Notes under the pieces: generated by a model
Told to the model about the DNA's origin: nothing
What the model saw: only the letters and a program-made list of their open reading frames with translations
The model's database searches: none
Translations under genes and position numbers: made by a program
From: Paenibacillus alvei DSM 29
Lineage (GTDB): Bacteria > Bacillota > Bacilli > Paenibacillales > Paenibacillaceae
Assembly (NCBI RefSeq): GCF_000293805.1
Contig: NZ_AMBZ01000007.1
Span: 186,001 to 250,000 of the forward strand
Length of the DNA: 64,000 bases
Reading direction: 5' to 3'
Part shown: piece by piece, positions 35,853 to 46,315 of the stretch
Position numbering within the stretch: position 1 is the first letter of the stretch
How the letters are laid out: each line of letters starts with the position of its first letter

Positions 35853-36679
35853 GTGACGAACCAGCGTCATCAAGGTACACAACGAAAGGGCACCAAAACT
35901 CGAAAGATACGCGGGTGGTTTCTTTTTTTCTGCTTGCAGATATTCTCATTTTCAGTGGTTTCGCTATCATCTACAGCGAGTCAAAAGGGTGGGAAAGGGA
36001 TATAAAGCATGCGGTTGCGGTTCAAACGATAACTGCAGATACGAGCGGCATAGTTGCTATAAAGGGGACACTGAAATCAAGCGCCCCTGCTCGAGATGAT
36101 TATTTGGCAGACTCTTATGCGATTCTCGTGAAGGAAGATCGCAATTGGTCATGTAATTCTCGCAAATGCAGGTATGTGGCTGTTATGACGTCAACGATTG
36201 GTGATGTCAATGGACTGTCGGTAAACGGTATCTCGCTTCAACCTTCTGTATTCCGACTGACAGGTCTGGAAGTGCCGCTGCCAGAAGATTTACTTCGTGA
36301 TTCAAACCAAACAGTGGAGAATGGTAACATACTTGTTGTGAGTCAGAAGGAAACGGCACGAAGCTATGCAGGCGTGCGAAATGGCGAGGAGGTTACCGTT
36401 ATCGGTGAGGCAGTGGACGGGCAACTAAAGCCGATGGCTTTTCCTGAAGGTACTGATTCCGTCCTGTATGCAGGTCTGGCTCCATACGCACCGAAGGACA
36501 TGCCTGAACGGATTGAAAGCGGGTATGTTGTTGGATCGTCGTTGGAGGCGATTATTGAACATGAGCTGAATATGCAGAACAGTGTTATTTGGACACTGCT
36601 TATCGTTGGCTTGCTACTGCTGCCTGTAACGCTATTGTTCGCTCCGTGGCCGAGGTCACGAAGAAGCAGAGCAGGATGA
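35853..36679 (+). CDS. Two-helix membrane protein, GIDE-like, possible frameshift at 5' end
   Basis: Residues after the first helix (LLADILIFSGFAIIYSE) form an extracytoplasmic ~190-residue region: IVAIKGTLKSSAPARDD, NWSCNSRKCRYVAVMTS with two Cys, LRDSNQTVENGNILVVSQKE and GVRNGEEVTVIGEAVDGQL, then a C-terminal helix (WTLLIVGLLLLPVTLLFAPW) and a basic tail. The KGTL...GxRxGExVxVxG pattern recalls the GIDE/BAM domain. The best ribosome site (GGGGAGTGAG) precedes GTG 35853, whose frame reads MTNQRHQGTQRKGTKTRKIR then GWFLFF; one added T in the T7 run at 35923-35929 would join it to the helix. Otherwise translation must start in the other frame at a poor ATG (35834). Function unknown. Confidence 0.55.
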
Positions 36680-36837
36680 AACGAAACCATCTTGTATTTA
36701 TTAAAAAATGATTTGAAGATGCTAGGTGAACGAAATCGAAGATGGGTCAAAATTAGGGGTGCTGGTTCGTGGTTCCGTGCATCCAAGGGATGAGAAAGAT
36801 AAGACTGCATTAGGGAAATAGCGGAATTCCAAGTGTT

Positions 36838-36876
36838 AAAGGTGCACAATATGAGTGAACTACATGGTGCACCTTT
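36838..36876. terminator. Hairpin between convergent genes
   Basis: Perfect 10-bp stem AAAGGTGCAC/GTGCACCTTT with a 19-base loop, immediately beyond the marR stop. Confidence 0.65.
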
Positions 36877-36882
36877 CAAATG

Positions 36883-37308
36883 TCACTTTTGGATAGTTTG
36901 ATTTATTTTTCCACATAGGCGAGCAAACTGGGTCAGCTCATCCTCGCTTAGTGCAATCCGAATATCGTCCATGATGCTATGTCGGGATTCTGCTGCTTTT
37001 TTAAGAAAGTCCAGTCCCGCCACGGTGATATCATGGTACATGTACCTTCTATCGCTTTTGTCTCGAGTCTGGGTAATCATCTTTTTCTCAATCAGCTTCT
37101 TTGTCAGCTTTGAGATCGCTGACAGCGATGCATGGAACGCATCGGCAAGCTCTCGGGTTGTCCTTGGGCCGCTGGTATTAAGCAGATCAAGTATATTGTA
37201 TTGGGCGGACGTGATTCCTTCCACGTTAAATCGATTGTGCTCGGCTGCCAGTTTGCACTGGAGCATCGTAAATTCGGTTTCGAAGTCATATAATTGTCTT
37301 TCTGACAA
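36883..37308 (-). CDS. MarR-family regulator
   Basis: A 141-residue winged-helix dimeric repressor. Recognition helix region TTRELADAFHASLSAISKLT and wing DKSDRRYMYHDITVAGLDFL are typical. Start is TTG 37308 with AGGAAGG upstream. It lies 124 bases downstream of the UvrA-like gene on the same strand, so probably co-transcribed and regulating that gene; MarR proteins commonly respond to phenolics or antibiotics. No palindromic operator was located with confidence. Confidence 0.88.
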   Translation of the reverse strand: MSERQLYDFETEFTMLQCKLAAEHNRFNVEGITSAQYNILDLLNTSGPRTTRELADAFHASLSAISKLTKKLIEKKMITQTRDKSDRRYMYHDITVAGLDFLKKAAESRHSIMDDIRIALSEDELTQFARLCGKINQTIQK

Positions 37309-37432
37309 GGAGAACCTTCCTTTCTATGTGCATATCTTCTATGGCCATATCTAATTGTCAGCTTCGATGCTGCATTTATCTGCATCTGTAGTCTCGTGGA
37401 CATCATCAGACCCATCGGGAGAAGCGTTGAGC

Positions 37433-39943
37433 TTATAAATATGCTCCAATAATCGACTCTTTGCAGGTGCGGAGCTCATCCGGAGTTCCAAATGCGATAA
37501 CGGATCCTCCAGCCTGTCCACCTCCGGGTCCAAGCTCGATCACCCAATCAGCATTTGCGATAAGTTGGGTATGGTGCTCGATGAGCAGAACCGAGTCCCC
37601 GCGATCGACAAGGCGATTCAATACTGCCAGCAGCTTACTCGTATCTTGATTGTGCAATCCTACTGATGGTTCATCCAATATGTAAAGCGTATGACCGCTT
37701 CTGGCATTGGACAGCTCAGCAGCCAGCTTGACCCGCTGAGCCTCACCGCCTGAAAAAGTACTGGATGGCTGGCCCAATCGCAAATACCCTAAGCCAATGT
37801 CGCATAAGCAATTCAGCTTAGCTGCGATTTTCAGATTATCGCGGAATAGTTCCCTCGCCTGCTCGATACTTAACTGAAGCACATCAGCGATAGAGTGTCC
37901 GCGCCATTGCACAGATAGTATTTTCTCATGATAACGTTTGCCTTGGCAAGTCGGGCAGGCAATGAAACGATCGGCCATGAAGTGCATTTGAACTTTAATG
38001 CTGCCTGTGCCTTTGCATGTTTCACATCTTCCTCCGGCTACATTGAAGGAGAAGTCTGAGGCTTTTAATCGCAAGCCTTGTCGAGATGCAAGCTCCTTGA
38101 ACCATTCCCGAATCTCGTCAAAAACTTTTGTATACGTCGCTGCATTGGAACGGGATATTTTGCCCATTGCTTGCTGATCTACAACAACGAGATGCTGGAT
38201 ATGCTCATGTCCGCTTATTCGATCTGATTTAGACGATGTTAAATGGCAAGATTGAATTCGCGGGAGCAGCTCTTCCAATACGAGAGTGGATTTACCTGAG
38301 CCCGATACGCCTGCTATGACGGTAAGGATTCCTAGAGGAATATCTACCGTATTATGCTGCAAATTGTTCGAATGCGCATCACGGATCGTTAATACGCGAT
38401 GCCAACTGCGAGCAGTTGACTGGTTCGTCTCCAAAGAACCCCGCAAGCTTCGTGCCGTCATCGATTCTGGATGCTGCATCAACTCATTGACCTTGCCTTG
38501 GAACATCAAATTTCCCCCAAGCTCTCCAGCACCTGGCCCAATGTCTACGACATAGTCCGCTTGTCGGATCACATCAATATCATGTTCGATGACGATTACC
38601 GTATTGCCTAGATCAGTTAGCTTGCGTATCGAACGCATCAGCTTGTCGGTATCCTGCGGGTGCAATCCTGCCGTAGGTTCATCAAGTACACAGATCATGC
38701 CGCTCAAGCTCGAATTCAGCAAGGAGGACAGCCGCATACGTTGCGCTTCGCCGCCAGACAGGCTAGAAAAGCTTCGATCCAGTGTTAGATAATCCATTCC
38801 CGTATTCATGAGACTTTGCGTACGTTCCAGCAATTCTATCCAGATAGGATGAGCCGCTTCGATGTAGCGCTCAGGCAGAGTAGAAGGCAAGTCTTCCAGC
38901 CAATTCAGCAGTTGCGTTAGAGACATGGACATAAGATGGTGGATCGGCGTGTTGTGCACTTGGACGTGAAGACTGGCGGGATTCAACCGCGATCCGTGAC
39001 ATGATCCGCATGGAACCGTTCGTAGGAAGCGTGTGAATTCCTGCTGTGATTCTTCGTCATCGTCACCCTCGTAATACCGGCGCAGCAGGCTGTTCACGGC
39101 ACCCTCATATTTACCCTGCTTCATATTGGATGGGGCAGGGGCGTCAGGGCGAAGTGCGCGAATGCGTTGGTCGTCCGTTCCGTACAGCAGCATGTGACGC
39201 ACGATGTCCGGCAATTCGCCGATCGGCCGCTGAAGATCCTCTTCGAGCAAGGGAAGACGATAATATTTGGCTGCACGCAGGAGAAGCGGGGCAAAGTGCC
39301 ACAAGAAGCCCTTTTTCCATACTTGGATGCCGCCATCGTGAATCGACAAGTCGGGACGTACAATTGCATCGAGAATGGGCTCTACTTGTTCGCCAAGACC
39401 GGTACACGTCGGGCACGCACCCAACTGCGAATTAAAGGAGAAGTGCGCCATTGTTATATTTTCTACTGGTTGTCCGCAGGAAGGGCAAGCATATTGTTCT
39501 TGATGCATGTGATTCTCTTCGGACATGCGAACAGGGGATGTTCGTATATCTGCATAGTTGAATATCGTATGGCAGTGCGGGCAAGCTCGTTCACCAATAG
39601 CGGTGTATAAAAGGCGAAGGTATGTATAAATTTCACTATACGTTCCGACAGTAGAGCGTCGGCTGAAGTTGTGATGATGTTGGCTAACGCTGATGATTGG
39701 TGACAAGCCATAGATGTTGTCATAATCCGGCCGCTGTACATTGTCCGCGGCATGTCCAGAAGCACTGACAAACTTGCGTTCCCCTTCTTGGACGAGGATA
39801 TTGAGCAAAAGGGTGGATTTACCTGAGCCGGATACGCCCGATACAACAGACAATTGGTTCCGTGGAAAGCGAACCGTGACATCCTTCAAGTTATGTTCCC
39901 GGGCTCCTTGGATGACGATCCAATCGGGTGATGATGCAGTCAT
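37433..39943 (-). CDS. UvrA-like excinuclease paralogue (UvrA2 class)
   Basis: An 836-residue double ABC ATPase of the UvrA family. Walker A GVSGSGKSTLLL (res ~36) and GVSGSGKSTLVL; signatures LSGGEAQRMRLSSLLNSSLS and FSGGEAQRVKLAAELSN; Walker B CVLDEPTAGLHP and YILDEPSVGLHN; CxxC zinc modules CPHC/CPSC, CETC/CPTC. It is about 100 residues shorter than housekeeping UvrA (~950), as in UvrA2/DrrC-like proteins, which tolerate DNA-binding drugs by releasing them from DNA. ATG behind AAGGAGTG. Followed by a MarR gene, supporting drug-induced expression. The main uvrBA locus would lie elsewhere. Confidence 0.88.
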   Translation of the reverse strand: MTASSPDWIVIQGAREHNLKDVTVRFPRNQLSVVSGVSGSGKSTLLLNILVQEGERKFVSASGHAADNVQRPDYDNIYGLSPIISVSQHHHNFSRRSTVGTYSEIYTYLRLLYTAIGERACPHCHTIFNYADIRTSPVRMSEENHMHQEQYACPSCGQPVENITMAHFSFNSQLGACPTCTGLGEQVEPILDAIVRPDLSIHDGGIQVWKKGFLWHFAPLLLRAAKYYRLPLLEEDLQRPIGELPDIVRHMLLYGTDDQRIRALRPDAPAPSNMKQGKYEGAVNSLLRRYYEGDDDEESQQEFTRFLRTVPCGSCHGSRLNPASLHVQVHNTPIHHLMSMSLTQLLNWLEDLPSTLPERYIEAAHPIWIELLERTQSLMNTGMDYLTLDRSFSSLSGGEAQRMRLSSLLNSSLSGMICVLDEPTAGLHPQDTDKLMRSIRKLTDLGNTVIVIEHDIDVIRQADYVVDIGPGAGELGGNLMFQGKVNELMQHPESMTARSLRGSLETNQSTARSWHRVLTIRDAHSNNLQHNTVDIPLGILTVIAGVSGSGKSTLVLEELLPRIQSCHLTSSKSDRISGHEHIQHLVVVDQQAMGKISRSNAATYTKVFDEIREWFKELASRQGLRLKASDFSFNVAGGRCETCKGTGSIKVQMHFMADRFIACPTCQGKRYHEKILSVQWRGHSIADVLQLSIEQARELFRDNLKIAAKLNCLCDIGLGYLRLGQPSSTFSGGEAQRVKLAAELSNARSGHTLYILDEPSVGLHNQDTSKLLAVLNRLVDRGDSVLLIEHHTQLIANADWVIELGPGGGQAGGSVIAFGTPDELRTCKESIIGAYL

Positions 39944-40117
39944 GTTGATTTCACTCCTTAATCAATGGAATCAGGAAATAGTTGAATTAGGAAACTATTG
40001 TGTGCAGAAACTACTATAGTCCTGTTCGAACCCAATGTCAAATAGCGGCAACGGCAGGATATGAGATGAAGTTGCTGTGCTGATAGATCGTATATGAGAG
40101 GGGAAGAAAAAGAAGAA

Positions 40118-40145
40118 GCCTGCTCGGCTGCATAAGCGAGCAAGC
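40118..40145 (-). terminator. Terminator of nos
   Basis: 9-bp stem (40118-40126 with 40137-40145, one wobble); reading leftward it is followed by TTCTTCTTTTTC. Confidence 0.75.
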
Positions 40146-40167
40146 TCTGACCTTGATTGATCTTCAT

Positions 40168-41277
40168 TTATTGCCTTACGGAATACGGAGCAGATTGATA
40201 GTAAAAGTTCGGATTCACGATCGTATTATCGTAGCTTTGGTGAAAAATAGGCGTTGACGCAGGCGACATCGGCGGAATCAGCCAAGTCCAGTCACCCGTA
40301 TAAGCCCGTTCGCAGCTCTGTTCCTGCTCCTGGAACCTGACGAATTGTTGCGCGGCAGTATGATGGTCTACGATGCTTACTCCCGCTTCCTTAAAGGAGT
40401 GAAGTACCGCTGCATTGAGCTCAACAAGCGCCCTGTCTTTCCATAGAGTTGTATTTGAAGCAGTAGAGAGTCCCATGTGCTCCGCAATCACGGGAAGCAG
40501 ATTATATCGTGCTTCGTCGGCCAGATTGCGCGCACCGATCTCGGTGCCCATGTACCAGCCATTAAATGGCGCCGCAGGATAAGATATGCCGCCGATATCG
40601 AGACGCATGTCCGAGATAATCGGGACGGCGTACCAACGCAGCTGCAGCTCGGCGAACCATTCGAACTCCGGATGGACAAGAGGAACCTCCATTATGCAAG
40701 CTCGCGGGATATCGAATAGCTGCGGCGGATTTGCTTCTGCCTGGATGATGAGCGGCAGTACGTCGAAGGGCGTTCTCTTTCCTTGCCACCCAAGCGATTG
40801 GCACATCTGGGTAAACGCAAGCGAGTGCGGATCCCCAATCATCCCTTGCTCCGTTTCATAGCCGGCATAGCGGATGAGCTGGTGATTCCATATGCGAACA
40901 TGATGGGTTCCGTCTGGATGCGCCGGCGCGAAGATTGTGATGGTGGGACGTATTCGCCCTTCATTCGTCGCCGACTCAATATGATGGATGAGCGCATCAG
41001 CTACCTGCTTCCCTTCCGTTAAATGCCGCGCGTCAACCACGTGCAAGGATGACCAGAACAGGCGTCCAATACAGCGGTTACTGTTGCGCCAAGCCATCTT
41101 AGCTCCATGTGATAGCTCCTCTGTCGTATGCGAGTAAGTGCCCGTTTGCAGAATGTCGGACTCTATCCGTGATAGGCGCTCATTAATGTCTGCAGGAGAT
41201 TTGCCGAGCTCTTGGTAGCATTGCCTAATAAATTTCGCAGCTTCTTCGAGAAGCCCTTGCTTCGATTGTACATTCAT
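40168..41277 (-). CDS. nos: Bacterial nitric oxide synthase oxygenase
   Basis: Haem enzyme that makes NO and citrulline from arginine using electrons from cellular flavodoxin reductases. 369 residues from ATG 41277 (AAGGAAGG upstream); the open frame to 41355 adds 26 residues absent in relatives. The haem-thiolate Cys69 is in [25 protein letters not shown] and [20 protein letters not shown] form the arginine and haem pocket, and the C-terminal [19 protein letters not shown] contributes the tetrahydrobiopterin/dimer region. No reductase domain, as usual for Bacillales. NO protects such bacteria from oxidative stress and some antibiotics. Divergent from the WYL regulator gene. Confidence 0.96.
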   Translation of the reverse strand: MNVQSKQGLLEEAAKFIRQCYQELGKSPADINERLSRIESDILQTGTYSHTTEELSHGAKMAWRNSNRCIGRLFWSSLHVVDARHLTEGKQVADALIHHIESATNEGRIRPTITIFAPAHPDGTHHVRIWNHQLIRYAGYETEQGMIGDPHSLAFTQMCQSLGWQGKRTPFDVLPLIIQAEANPPQLFDIPRACIMEVPLVHPEFEWFAELQLRWYAVPIISDMRLDIGGISYPAAPFNGWYMGTEIGARNLADEARYNLLPVIAEHMGLSTASNTTLWKDRALVELNAAVLHSFKEAGVSIVDHHTAAQQFVRFQEQEQSCERAYTGDWTWLIPPMSPASTPIFHQSYDNTIVNPNFYYQSAPYSVRQ

Positions 41278-41427
41278 CTTCCGATGTCCTTCCTTGCGGC
41301 TCTCGCCGTTATGTATCGGATTAACTATATCAGATTCCGGCGGATTGGTAAGCATCGTTTAGGACGATGTCGATGAGATGTAACAATTTCGCCTGTTTCG
41401 GGTACGAAAAAATCATGCTCCGATCAT

Positions 41428-41468
41428 GAATGGTGACACACAAGCTGTCACCATTCGCGTGATATAAT
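41428..41468 (+). promoter_or_regulatory. Palindromic operator and -10 of the WYL regulator
   Basis: GAATGGTGACA and its perfect complement TGTCACCATTC (41428-41438 and 41446-41456, 7-base centre) end 7 bases before TATAAT (41463-41468). The position over the -35/spacer suggests autoregulation by the WYL protein, possibly also affecting divergent nos. Confidence 0.6.
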
Positions 41469-41509
41469 CAAAACAATACAGTTAAAATAATCCAGATAAG
41501 GTGAATCTC

Positions 41510-42472
41510 TTGAGAAAAATTGATCGATTAACCGCTATCATTATCGCCCTTCAGCAGCGTCCCGAAACGGCTCAGTCGCTTGCGGAAAAGTTTGAGGTAT
41601 CCCGCCGCACCATAATCCGCGACATGCAGGCATTAGGAGAAATGGGTGTACCGTTGTATGCGACTTCGGGTTCAACCGGCGGCTATCGGTTGATGGAGGG
41701 GTACACGTTACAGCCGCTTCAATTAACGACAACAGAGGCATTAACGGTGCTCTTCGCCCTGCAAGGGATGACTCAGCTTCCCGACTCGCCTTTCAATCAA
41801 GAGCGCTGGACTGTAATGGACAAACTGAAGCAGATCGTGTCCATTGAGGTGCTGACAGAAGTGGAACCGATATTGGAGAGAATCGAGCTGTCGGTTCCAG
41901 CGAGGAATTATCGTGCTCCTCAATTAAAGCAACTGCTGGAGCATATTGCACAGCCGAAGCCAGTGTGGCTTCATGTGTACTATCGATCGCAGAAGCATGA
42001 GCGCTGGTTATATTTGCAGCCGAATCGGATTTATTCTGCGCACGGCTTCTGGTACTGTGACGCGTACTCCCCAACGCATGGAGAGGATCGAGCATTTCGA
42101 GTAGACCGGATGTCGCAGATAGCGGTTGTGGATGATGAGGTGTTCAGGGAACTGGAAGGTCAAAGTATTTCCAATAAGCACACTATCTCCGATGGGGAGA
42201 AGGATACAGGTTCTATAAGGGTAAGGGCGAAACTAACATATCGCGGCATGCTGCTTGCGGAGCAGGATGAGCATATCGGGGAGTATGTCCATGATACAGG
42301 CGAAGATATGGGGGAGGTTGATTTTAGCTGTCCCCGATCTGAATGGGAGTGGGCTCAGCGTTTCTTTTATGGACTGGGACTGGATGCAGAGGTGCTGGAG
42401 CCTGACGAATTGCGCGCAGCCATTCATCAGCATGCAAGTCAGGTCAGCGAACGGTATGCCCGTACCATATAA
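41510..42472 (+). CDS. WYL-domain (YafY-type) transcriptional regulator
   Basis: A ~320-residue regulator: N-terminal DeoR-like helix-turn-helix (QSLAEKFEVSRRTIIRDMQA, res ~20-60), the GSTGGYRL wing, and a WYL domain at res ~150-225 (VYYRSQKHERWLYLQPNRIY, GFWYCDAY, FRVDRM), then the WCX region. TTG 41510 is favoured by AAGGTG upstream; GTG 41501 is the alternative. WYL proteins sense nucleotides or other small ligands. Operator described separately. Confidence 0.87.
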   Translation: MRKIDRLTAIIIALQQRPETAQSLAEKFEVSRRTIIRDMQALGEMGVPLYATSGSTGGYRLMEGYTLQPLQLTTTEALTVLFALQGMTQLPDSPFNQERWTVMDKLKQIVSIEVLTEVEPILERIELSVPARNYRAPQLKQLLEHIAQPKPVWLHVYYRSQKHERWLYLQPNRIYSAHGFWYCDAYSPTHGEDRAFRVDRMSQIAVVDDEVFRELEGQSISNKHTISDGEKDTGSIRVRAKLTYRGMLLAEQDEHIGEYVHDTGEDMGEVDFSCPRSEWEWAQRFFYGLGLDAEVLEPDELRAAIHQHASQVSERYARTI

Positions 42473-42546
42473 TACGAAATGGTATAACGGGTGAACGGAT
42501 GTTGTTGATGCGTGTTGAGCATGTATAAGAAGGGAAGGAATAGAGT

Positions 42547-43227
42547 ATGAATGCGAACCAGATTCAAAGTTATGAAGAGGCAGTTGAACTTATTCGCCAT
42601 GTAGGCATATTGCCGCTGGCCAACCTCGCGCCGAATCATCCCTCGCTAGTCAGTGTGACGGAGAAGAAGCAATGGCACAGTGATACGGAGGCAGATCCGT
42701 GGCGCTGGCGAGTTCGATTTCCTGGAGATGGCGTTGCCGCTTATGGAAAGTTTTTCAAAAAGAAAGGAGTATTCATATCCATTGATTTAGTGCCACTTGT
42801 CAGGAACGCGATTGTTGGGAGCCTACGTACGGTGAGGGAGCGATATGAGGCGGGATTAATGTCGCCCGAAGCGAAGCTATTGTACGCCATCATCGCCGAA
42901 CATCCAGGGATTGATACTAGGGTGCTCCGGATGAAGGCAGATATGAAATCTCCAGACCAGAAAAAGGTATTCGATAACGCGTTGAACGAGCTGCAGGGCA
43001 AAATGGACATCGTCATTTCAGGAGTGACGGAACGACGCAATGATGCAGGCGAAGTTAACGGCTGGAATAGCACGTCATATGAAACGATCGATCATTGGAT
43101 GGAGCAATTAGGAATCGAAGCATTAACGATAAATGCTCATGAGGCGAGGCAGCAGCTTCAGGAAAGGCTTGCTAGTTCGGTGACTTCCGACGCGCTTGCG
43201 TACTTCACTAAGTTATTGCAGCCATGA
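42547..43227 (+). CDS. Uncharacterised protein, possibly AlkZ-related
   Basis: A 226-residue soluble protein, ATG behind GGAAGGAATAG. Distinct segments: EEAVELIRHVGILPLANLAP, DTEADPWRWRVRFPGDG, AYGKFFKKKGVFISIDLVP, and a helical second half with LLYAIIAEHPGIDTRVLRMK that resembles a winged helix. From memory it resembles proteins annotated AlkZ-related (YcaQ-like winged-helix glycosylase relatives), but no catalytic motif could be confirmed. Lies 75 bases after the WYL gene on the same strand. Confidence 0.5.
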   Translation: MNANQIQSYEEAVELIRHVGILPLANLAPNHPSLVSVTEKKQWHSDTEADPWRWRVRFPGDGVAAYGKFFKKKGVFISIDLVPLVRNAIVGSLRTVRERYEAGLMSPEAKLLYAIIAEHPGIDTRVLRMKADMKSPDQKKVFDNALNELQGKMDIVISGVTERRNDAGEVNGWNSTSYETIDHWMEQLGIEALTINAHEARQQLQERLASSVTSDALAYFTKLLQP

Positions 43228-43361
43228 ATATTAACGTAATTAAATAAAGCGTTTCGTCCATCAGCGAAACCTTGAACGGCAATTCGTGTGAAAGAAAGAG
43301 GTCAATAAAGACCGGAAAATGAAATATATTAATCACATTAAATATAAATGGAGTTGATAAA

Positions 43362-44255
43362 ATGTTGGATGTTGATAGTTTCATTCGTGCGCAGCGATTT
43401 GTTCACAAGAATGCGAGACTTTTGGATCGAAGACGGTTTGAATATCATTTTAACAAGGGGAGTAAGGAGGCGGTAATCCTTGCACTCAAGGGCTTCCAAA
43501 ATGAAGATGGCGGATTCGGTCAAGCCTTAGAGCCAGATATTCGTTGTCCGCACAGCCAGCCTGTACCCACTGAAATGGCACTTTCGATCATGGGTGAAAT
43601 CGATGAATATGATGCTGATATTTTAGCAGGAATAGGCCGCTATTTGGAATCGATTTCGGTAACAAGTACGGGAGGATTCCCTTTAATTCTGATGTCGGCG
43701 AACGATTATCCCCATGCGCCATGGTGGACTGTATCCGATGACGGTTGCGCTTCCGTGAACCCCACGGGACATATTCTCGGCTATCTGATGAAGCAGCAGG
43801 CAGCTCCCGAAATTATGCAAAAAGGCTGGTTTAAGCAAGCTGAGCAGTTTATGTGGAGTCAACTGAAGACGGCAGAATGCGCTGACTATCACAGCAATAT
43901 TCAGTATATTTCCTTTTTGACAGCTCATCCGGATAGGGAAAGAGCGGGGGAGGCTTTGCAGAAGGTTAACGATTGGCTGCGGCAGCCCGGCGTTATTGAA
44001 CGTAATACGAAGGCAGAGGGGTATGTACATAAAGTGCTGGATTGGGCACCTATGCGCGAGAGCTATTGCGCTCAATTTATCGCAGATAACGAAATTGAAG
44101 AACATTTGATGGCATTAGTTGGTGAACAGCAGGAAGATGGAGGTTGGCCGATCAGCTGGCCTGCCGTGAGTACCGCTGGCGAGATGGAGTGGCGAGGGAG
44201 CGTGACCGTAAATCGGCTGTTGACGTTACGGTCATATGGTTGGTTGAACACGTGA
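43362..44255 (+). CDS. Prenyltransferase/squalene-cyclase-like alpha-barrel protein
   Basis: A 297-residue protein with repeats of the alpha/alpha-toroid type. QNEDGGFGQALEPDIRCPHS near res 45 and QQEDGGWPISWPAV near the C-terminus are QW-like motifs seen in terpene cyclases and protein prenyltransferases, and PTEMALSIMGEIDEYD fits a helical repeat. The DxDD motif of squalene-hopene cyclases is not seen, so it is a non-canonical member with unknown substrate. Weak ribosome site (GGAGTTGATAAA). Ends at a strong terminator. Confidence 0.65.
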   Translation: MLDVDSFIRAQRFVHKNARLLDRRRFEYHFNKGSKEAVILALKGFQNEDGGFGQALEPDIRCPHSQPVPTEMALSIMGEIDEYDADILAGIGRYLESISVTSTGGFPLILMSANDYPHAPWWTVSDDGCASVNPTGHILGYLMKQQAAPEIMQKGWFKQAEQFMWSQLKTAECADYHSNIQYISFLTAHPDRERAGEALQKVNDWLRQPGVIERNTKAEGYVHKVLDWAPMRESYCAQFIADNEIEEHLMALVGEQQEDGGWPISWPAVSTAGEMEWRGSVTVNRLLTLRSYGWLNT

Positions 44256-44270
44256 ATTGTAGTGGAAGGA

Positions 44271-44304
44271 AAGAACCTTACCGGATTAACGGTAAGGTTC
44301 TTTG
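44271..44304 (+). terminator. Terminator
   Basis: Perfect 14-bp stem AAAGAACCTTACCG and complement (44271-44284 with 44291-44304). Confidence 0.85.
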
Positions 44305-44514
44305 CATGTTTGGAAAAAAATGTTGTGCAATCTATAATTATTCCACTAAATTTAGAGCATATCTATTCATTTTTGTCGAAATATGACGATATATAGCTCG
44401 TTGGCATACTTTGTTCGGTCAGCTAATACGTAAGTGGTGCATATGAATTTGTATTCGTAATACGAATGACTCCCGTATGTAACCTGCGTACCAGTCAAAA
44501 GGGGGCTTATTTGG

Positions 44515-46260
44515 ATGAAGCACAAAAGTTTAGTCATGAAGTCAGTCATCGGGATGACAATTTTGCTTGCTCTCATGTGCGTTGTATTTACGACGACTTC
44601 TTATTGGATGGAGCGGGGAATTTATAATGATGAGATGTTATCCCTTCACACTACGCTGACAAGGCAAATTGAAATTGAAAACGATGGTATTGCGAGCGCT
44701 GCAGGCAAGCTGAAGTCAATGGGAGCATCGCAATATTCCAATGACGAAAACATTGAGTGGATACGTGACAATTTGAACGTAATGGTTCGGGACAATTTTA
44801 TTAACTACGTCTATTTGCTGTTTCCGGAAGTAACGGAAAAAGACGGGAAATCGTACATGAAGGTGCTGCAGGGAAGCCATGATTTTGAACAATTAGGCAA
44901 CAAGCCTGGCAGCGATTATGAATTGAAGCCGGCCCTGTTTGAAGCGGTACGTACCATGGAGAAATCCGGAATCGGGTTCAGTGATGCGTATGAAGATCTT
45001 GGCGGAGAATGGATCACGGTCGTTAAGCCGATTCACAACGATAAAGGTGAGACGGTGGCCGTTTTTGCAGTAGATTTCAATAACAATAAGGTTAAGGCTG
45101 ATCTGAATGGGATGCTGTGGAAAGCGATAGGCATCGGCACAGGGGTAGGAGCAGTGTTCATCATCATTATTGCCTTTTTGATCCGCCGATTAATAAGTCC
45201 GCTCAAGCAACTGTCGAAATTGTCGAAGCAAGTGGCAGGCGGGGATTTGACCGTGTCTATTCCCGTTCATTCCAAGGATGAGATTGGAGTCCTGGCAGAC
45301 AGCTTCAATGTCATGATCGCTCAAATTAAGCACTTAATAACGAATGCGAAGACAACTGCTAATCATGTTGCCGAATCTTCTCATCATTTGACCATGATCG
45401 CGGAGCAAACAGCGCAGTCAAGCTATGAAATATCCGGATCGATCCAGGAAGTGGCTACCGGTTCCGAAACGCAGATGCAAGGTGCGGAAGAAAGTAAAGC
45501 GGCCATGGAAGAGATTGCAATCGGCATACAGCGAATAGCGGAATCCTCCTCGACTGTTTCTGAACTTAGTCATGACGCTGCAGTATCGGTCGATCAAGGT
45601 AATCAGGTTGTACAGTTGACTATGCAGCAGATGGATCAGATTCGCAGCTCGGTTAACCGTTCCGTAGCCATTACGCAATCATTGGCGGATCAATCGGAGA
45701 AGATTGAGCATATCGTGAGCATTATCGGCAATGTAGCCGTGCAGACGAATTTGCTGGCGCTTAATGCTTCAATTGAAGCGGCGCGGGCAGGAGAGCATGG
45801 ACGCGGCTTCGGGGTTGTGGCACAGGAGGTGCGCAAGCTGGCGGAGCAGACAAAGGTCTCCACGGAACAGATTGGCGAACTGCTGAACTCCGTTGTCATG
45901 CATACGAAGGAACTCGCTGAAGCGATGGGAGAAAGCGCGGAACAGGCAGAGCAAGGAACGCTTGTCGTTCAAGAGGCTGGTGCGCATTTCCAAGAAATCT
46001 GGAAGGCTGTGCAGCATGTCACGGAACAGATTCAAGAAGTATCCGCAGCAGCGGAGGAAATGTCGGCCGGCACTGAAGAGGTAGCTGCCACGCTTGATAA
46101 CTTGGCTTCAATTGCTAAGGAATCATCGGGGAACACGCAAAGTGTAGCCGCTGCGTCCGAGGAACAATTGGCTATCGTAGAGGAAATATCAGATACAGCC
46201 GCTCTATTGAATGGGAAAATGAAGGACTTACAAGCAGAAATGCTCAAGTTCACGATATAA
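44515..46260 (+). CDS. Methyl-accepting chemotaxis protein
   Basis: A 581-residue transmembrane chemoreceptor: helix 1 (res ~10-32), extracellular Cache-like sensor (33-195; [20 protein letters not shown]), helix 2 (~198-222), HAMP (~222-275, [20 protein letters not shown]) and the signalling domain (~340-575) with the hairpin tip [20 protein letters not shown] and Glu-rich methylation helices. Signals to CheA/CheW. Ligand unknown. Isolated from other chemotaxis genes, as is common. Terminator downstream. Confidence 0.95.
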   Translation: MKHKSLVMKSVIGMTILLALMCVVFTTTSYWMERGIYNDEMLSLHTTLTRQIEIENDGIASAAGKLKSMGASQYSNDENIEWIRDNLNVMVRDNFINYVYLLFPEVTEKDGKSYMKVLQGSHDFEQLGNKPGSDYELKPALFEAVRTMEKSGIGFSDAYEDLGGEWITVVKPIHNDKGETVAVFAVDFNNNKVKADLNGMLWKAIGIGTGVGAVFIIIIAFLIRRLISPLKQLSKLSKQVAGGDLTVSIPVHSKDEIGVLADSFNVMIAQIKHLITNAKTTANHVAESSHHLTMIAEQTAQSSYEISGSIQEVATGSETQMQGAEESKAAMEEIAIGIQRIAESSSTVSELSHDAAVSVDQGNQVVQLTMQQMDQIRSSVNRSVAITQSLADQSEKIEHIVSIIGNVAVQTNLLALNASIEAARAGEHGRGFGVVAQEVRKLAEQTKVSTEQIGELLNSVVMHTKELAEAMGESAEQAEQGTLVVQEAGAHFQEIWKAVQHVTEQIQEVSAAAEEMSAGTEEVAATLDNLASIAKESSGNTQSVAAASEEQLAIVEEISDTAALLNGKMKDLQAEMLKFTI

Positions 46261-46279
46261 TACGACGAGAAGAATTCCT

Positions 46280-46315
46280 GAACCCCTGCACTCCTAAGGA
46301 GCAGGGGTTCTTTTT
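46280..46315 (+). terminator. Terminator of the chemoreceptor gene
   Basis: Perfect 10-bp stem GAACCCCTGC/GCAGGGGTTC (46280-46289 with 46301-46310) then T5. Confidence 0.9.

Noticed and set aside
39958-40167. 69-codon minus-strand frame right after nos
   Set aside because: It begins at the nos stop but runs through the nos terminator and has no ribosome site.
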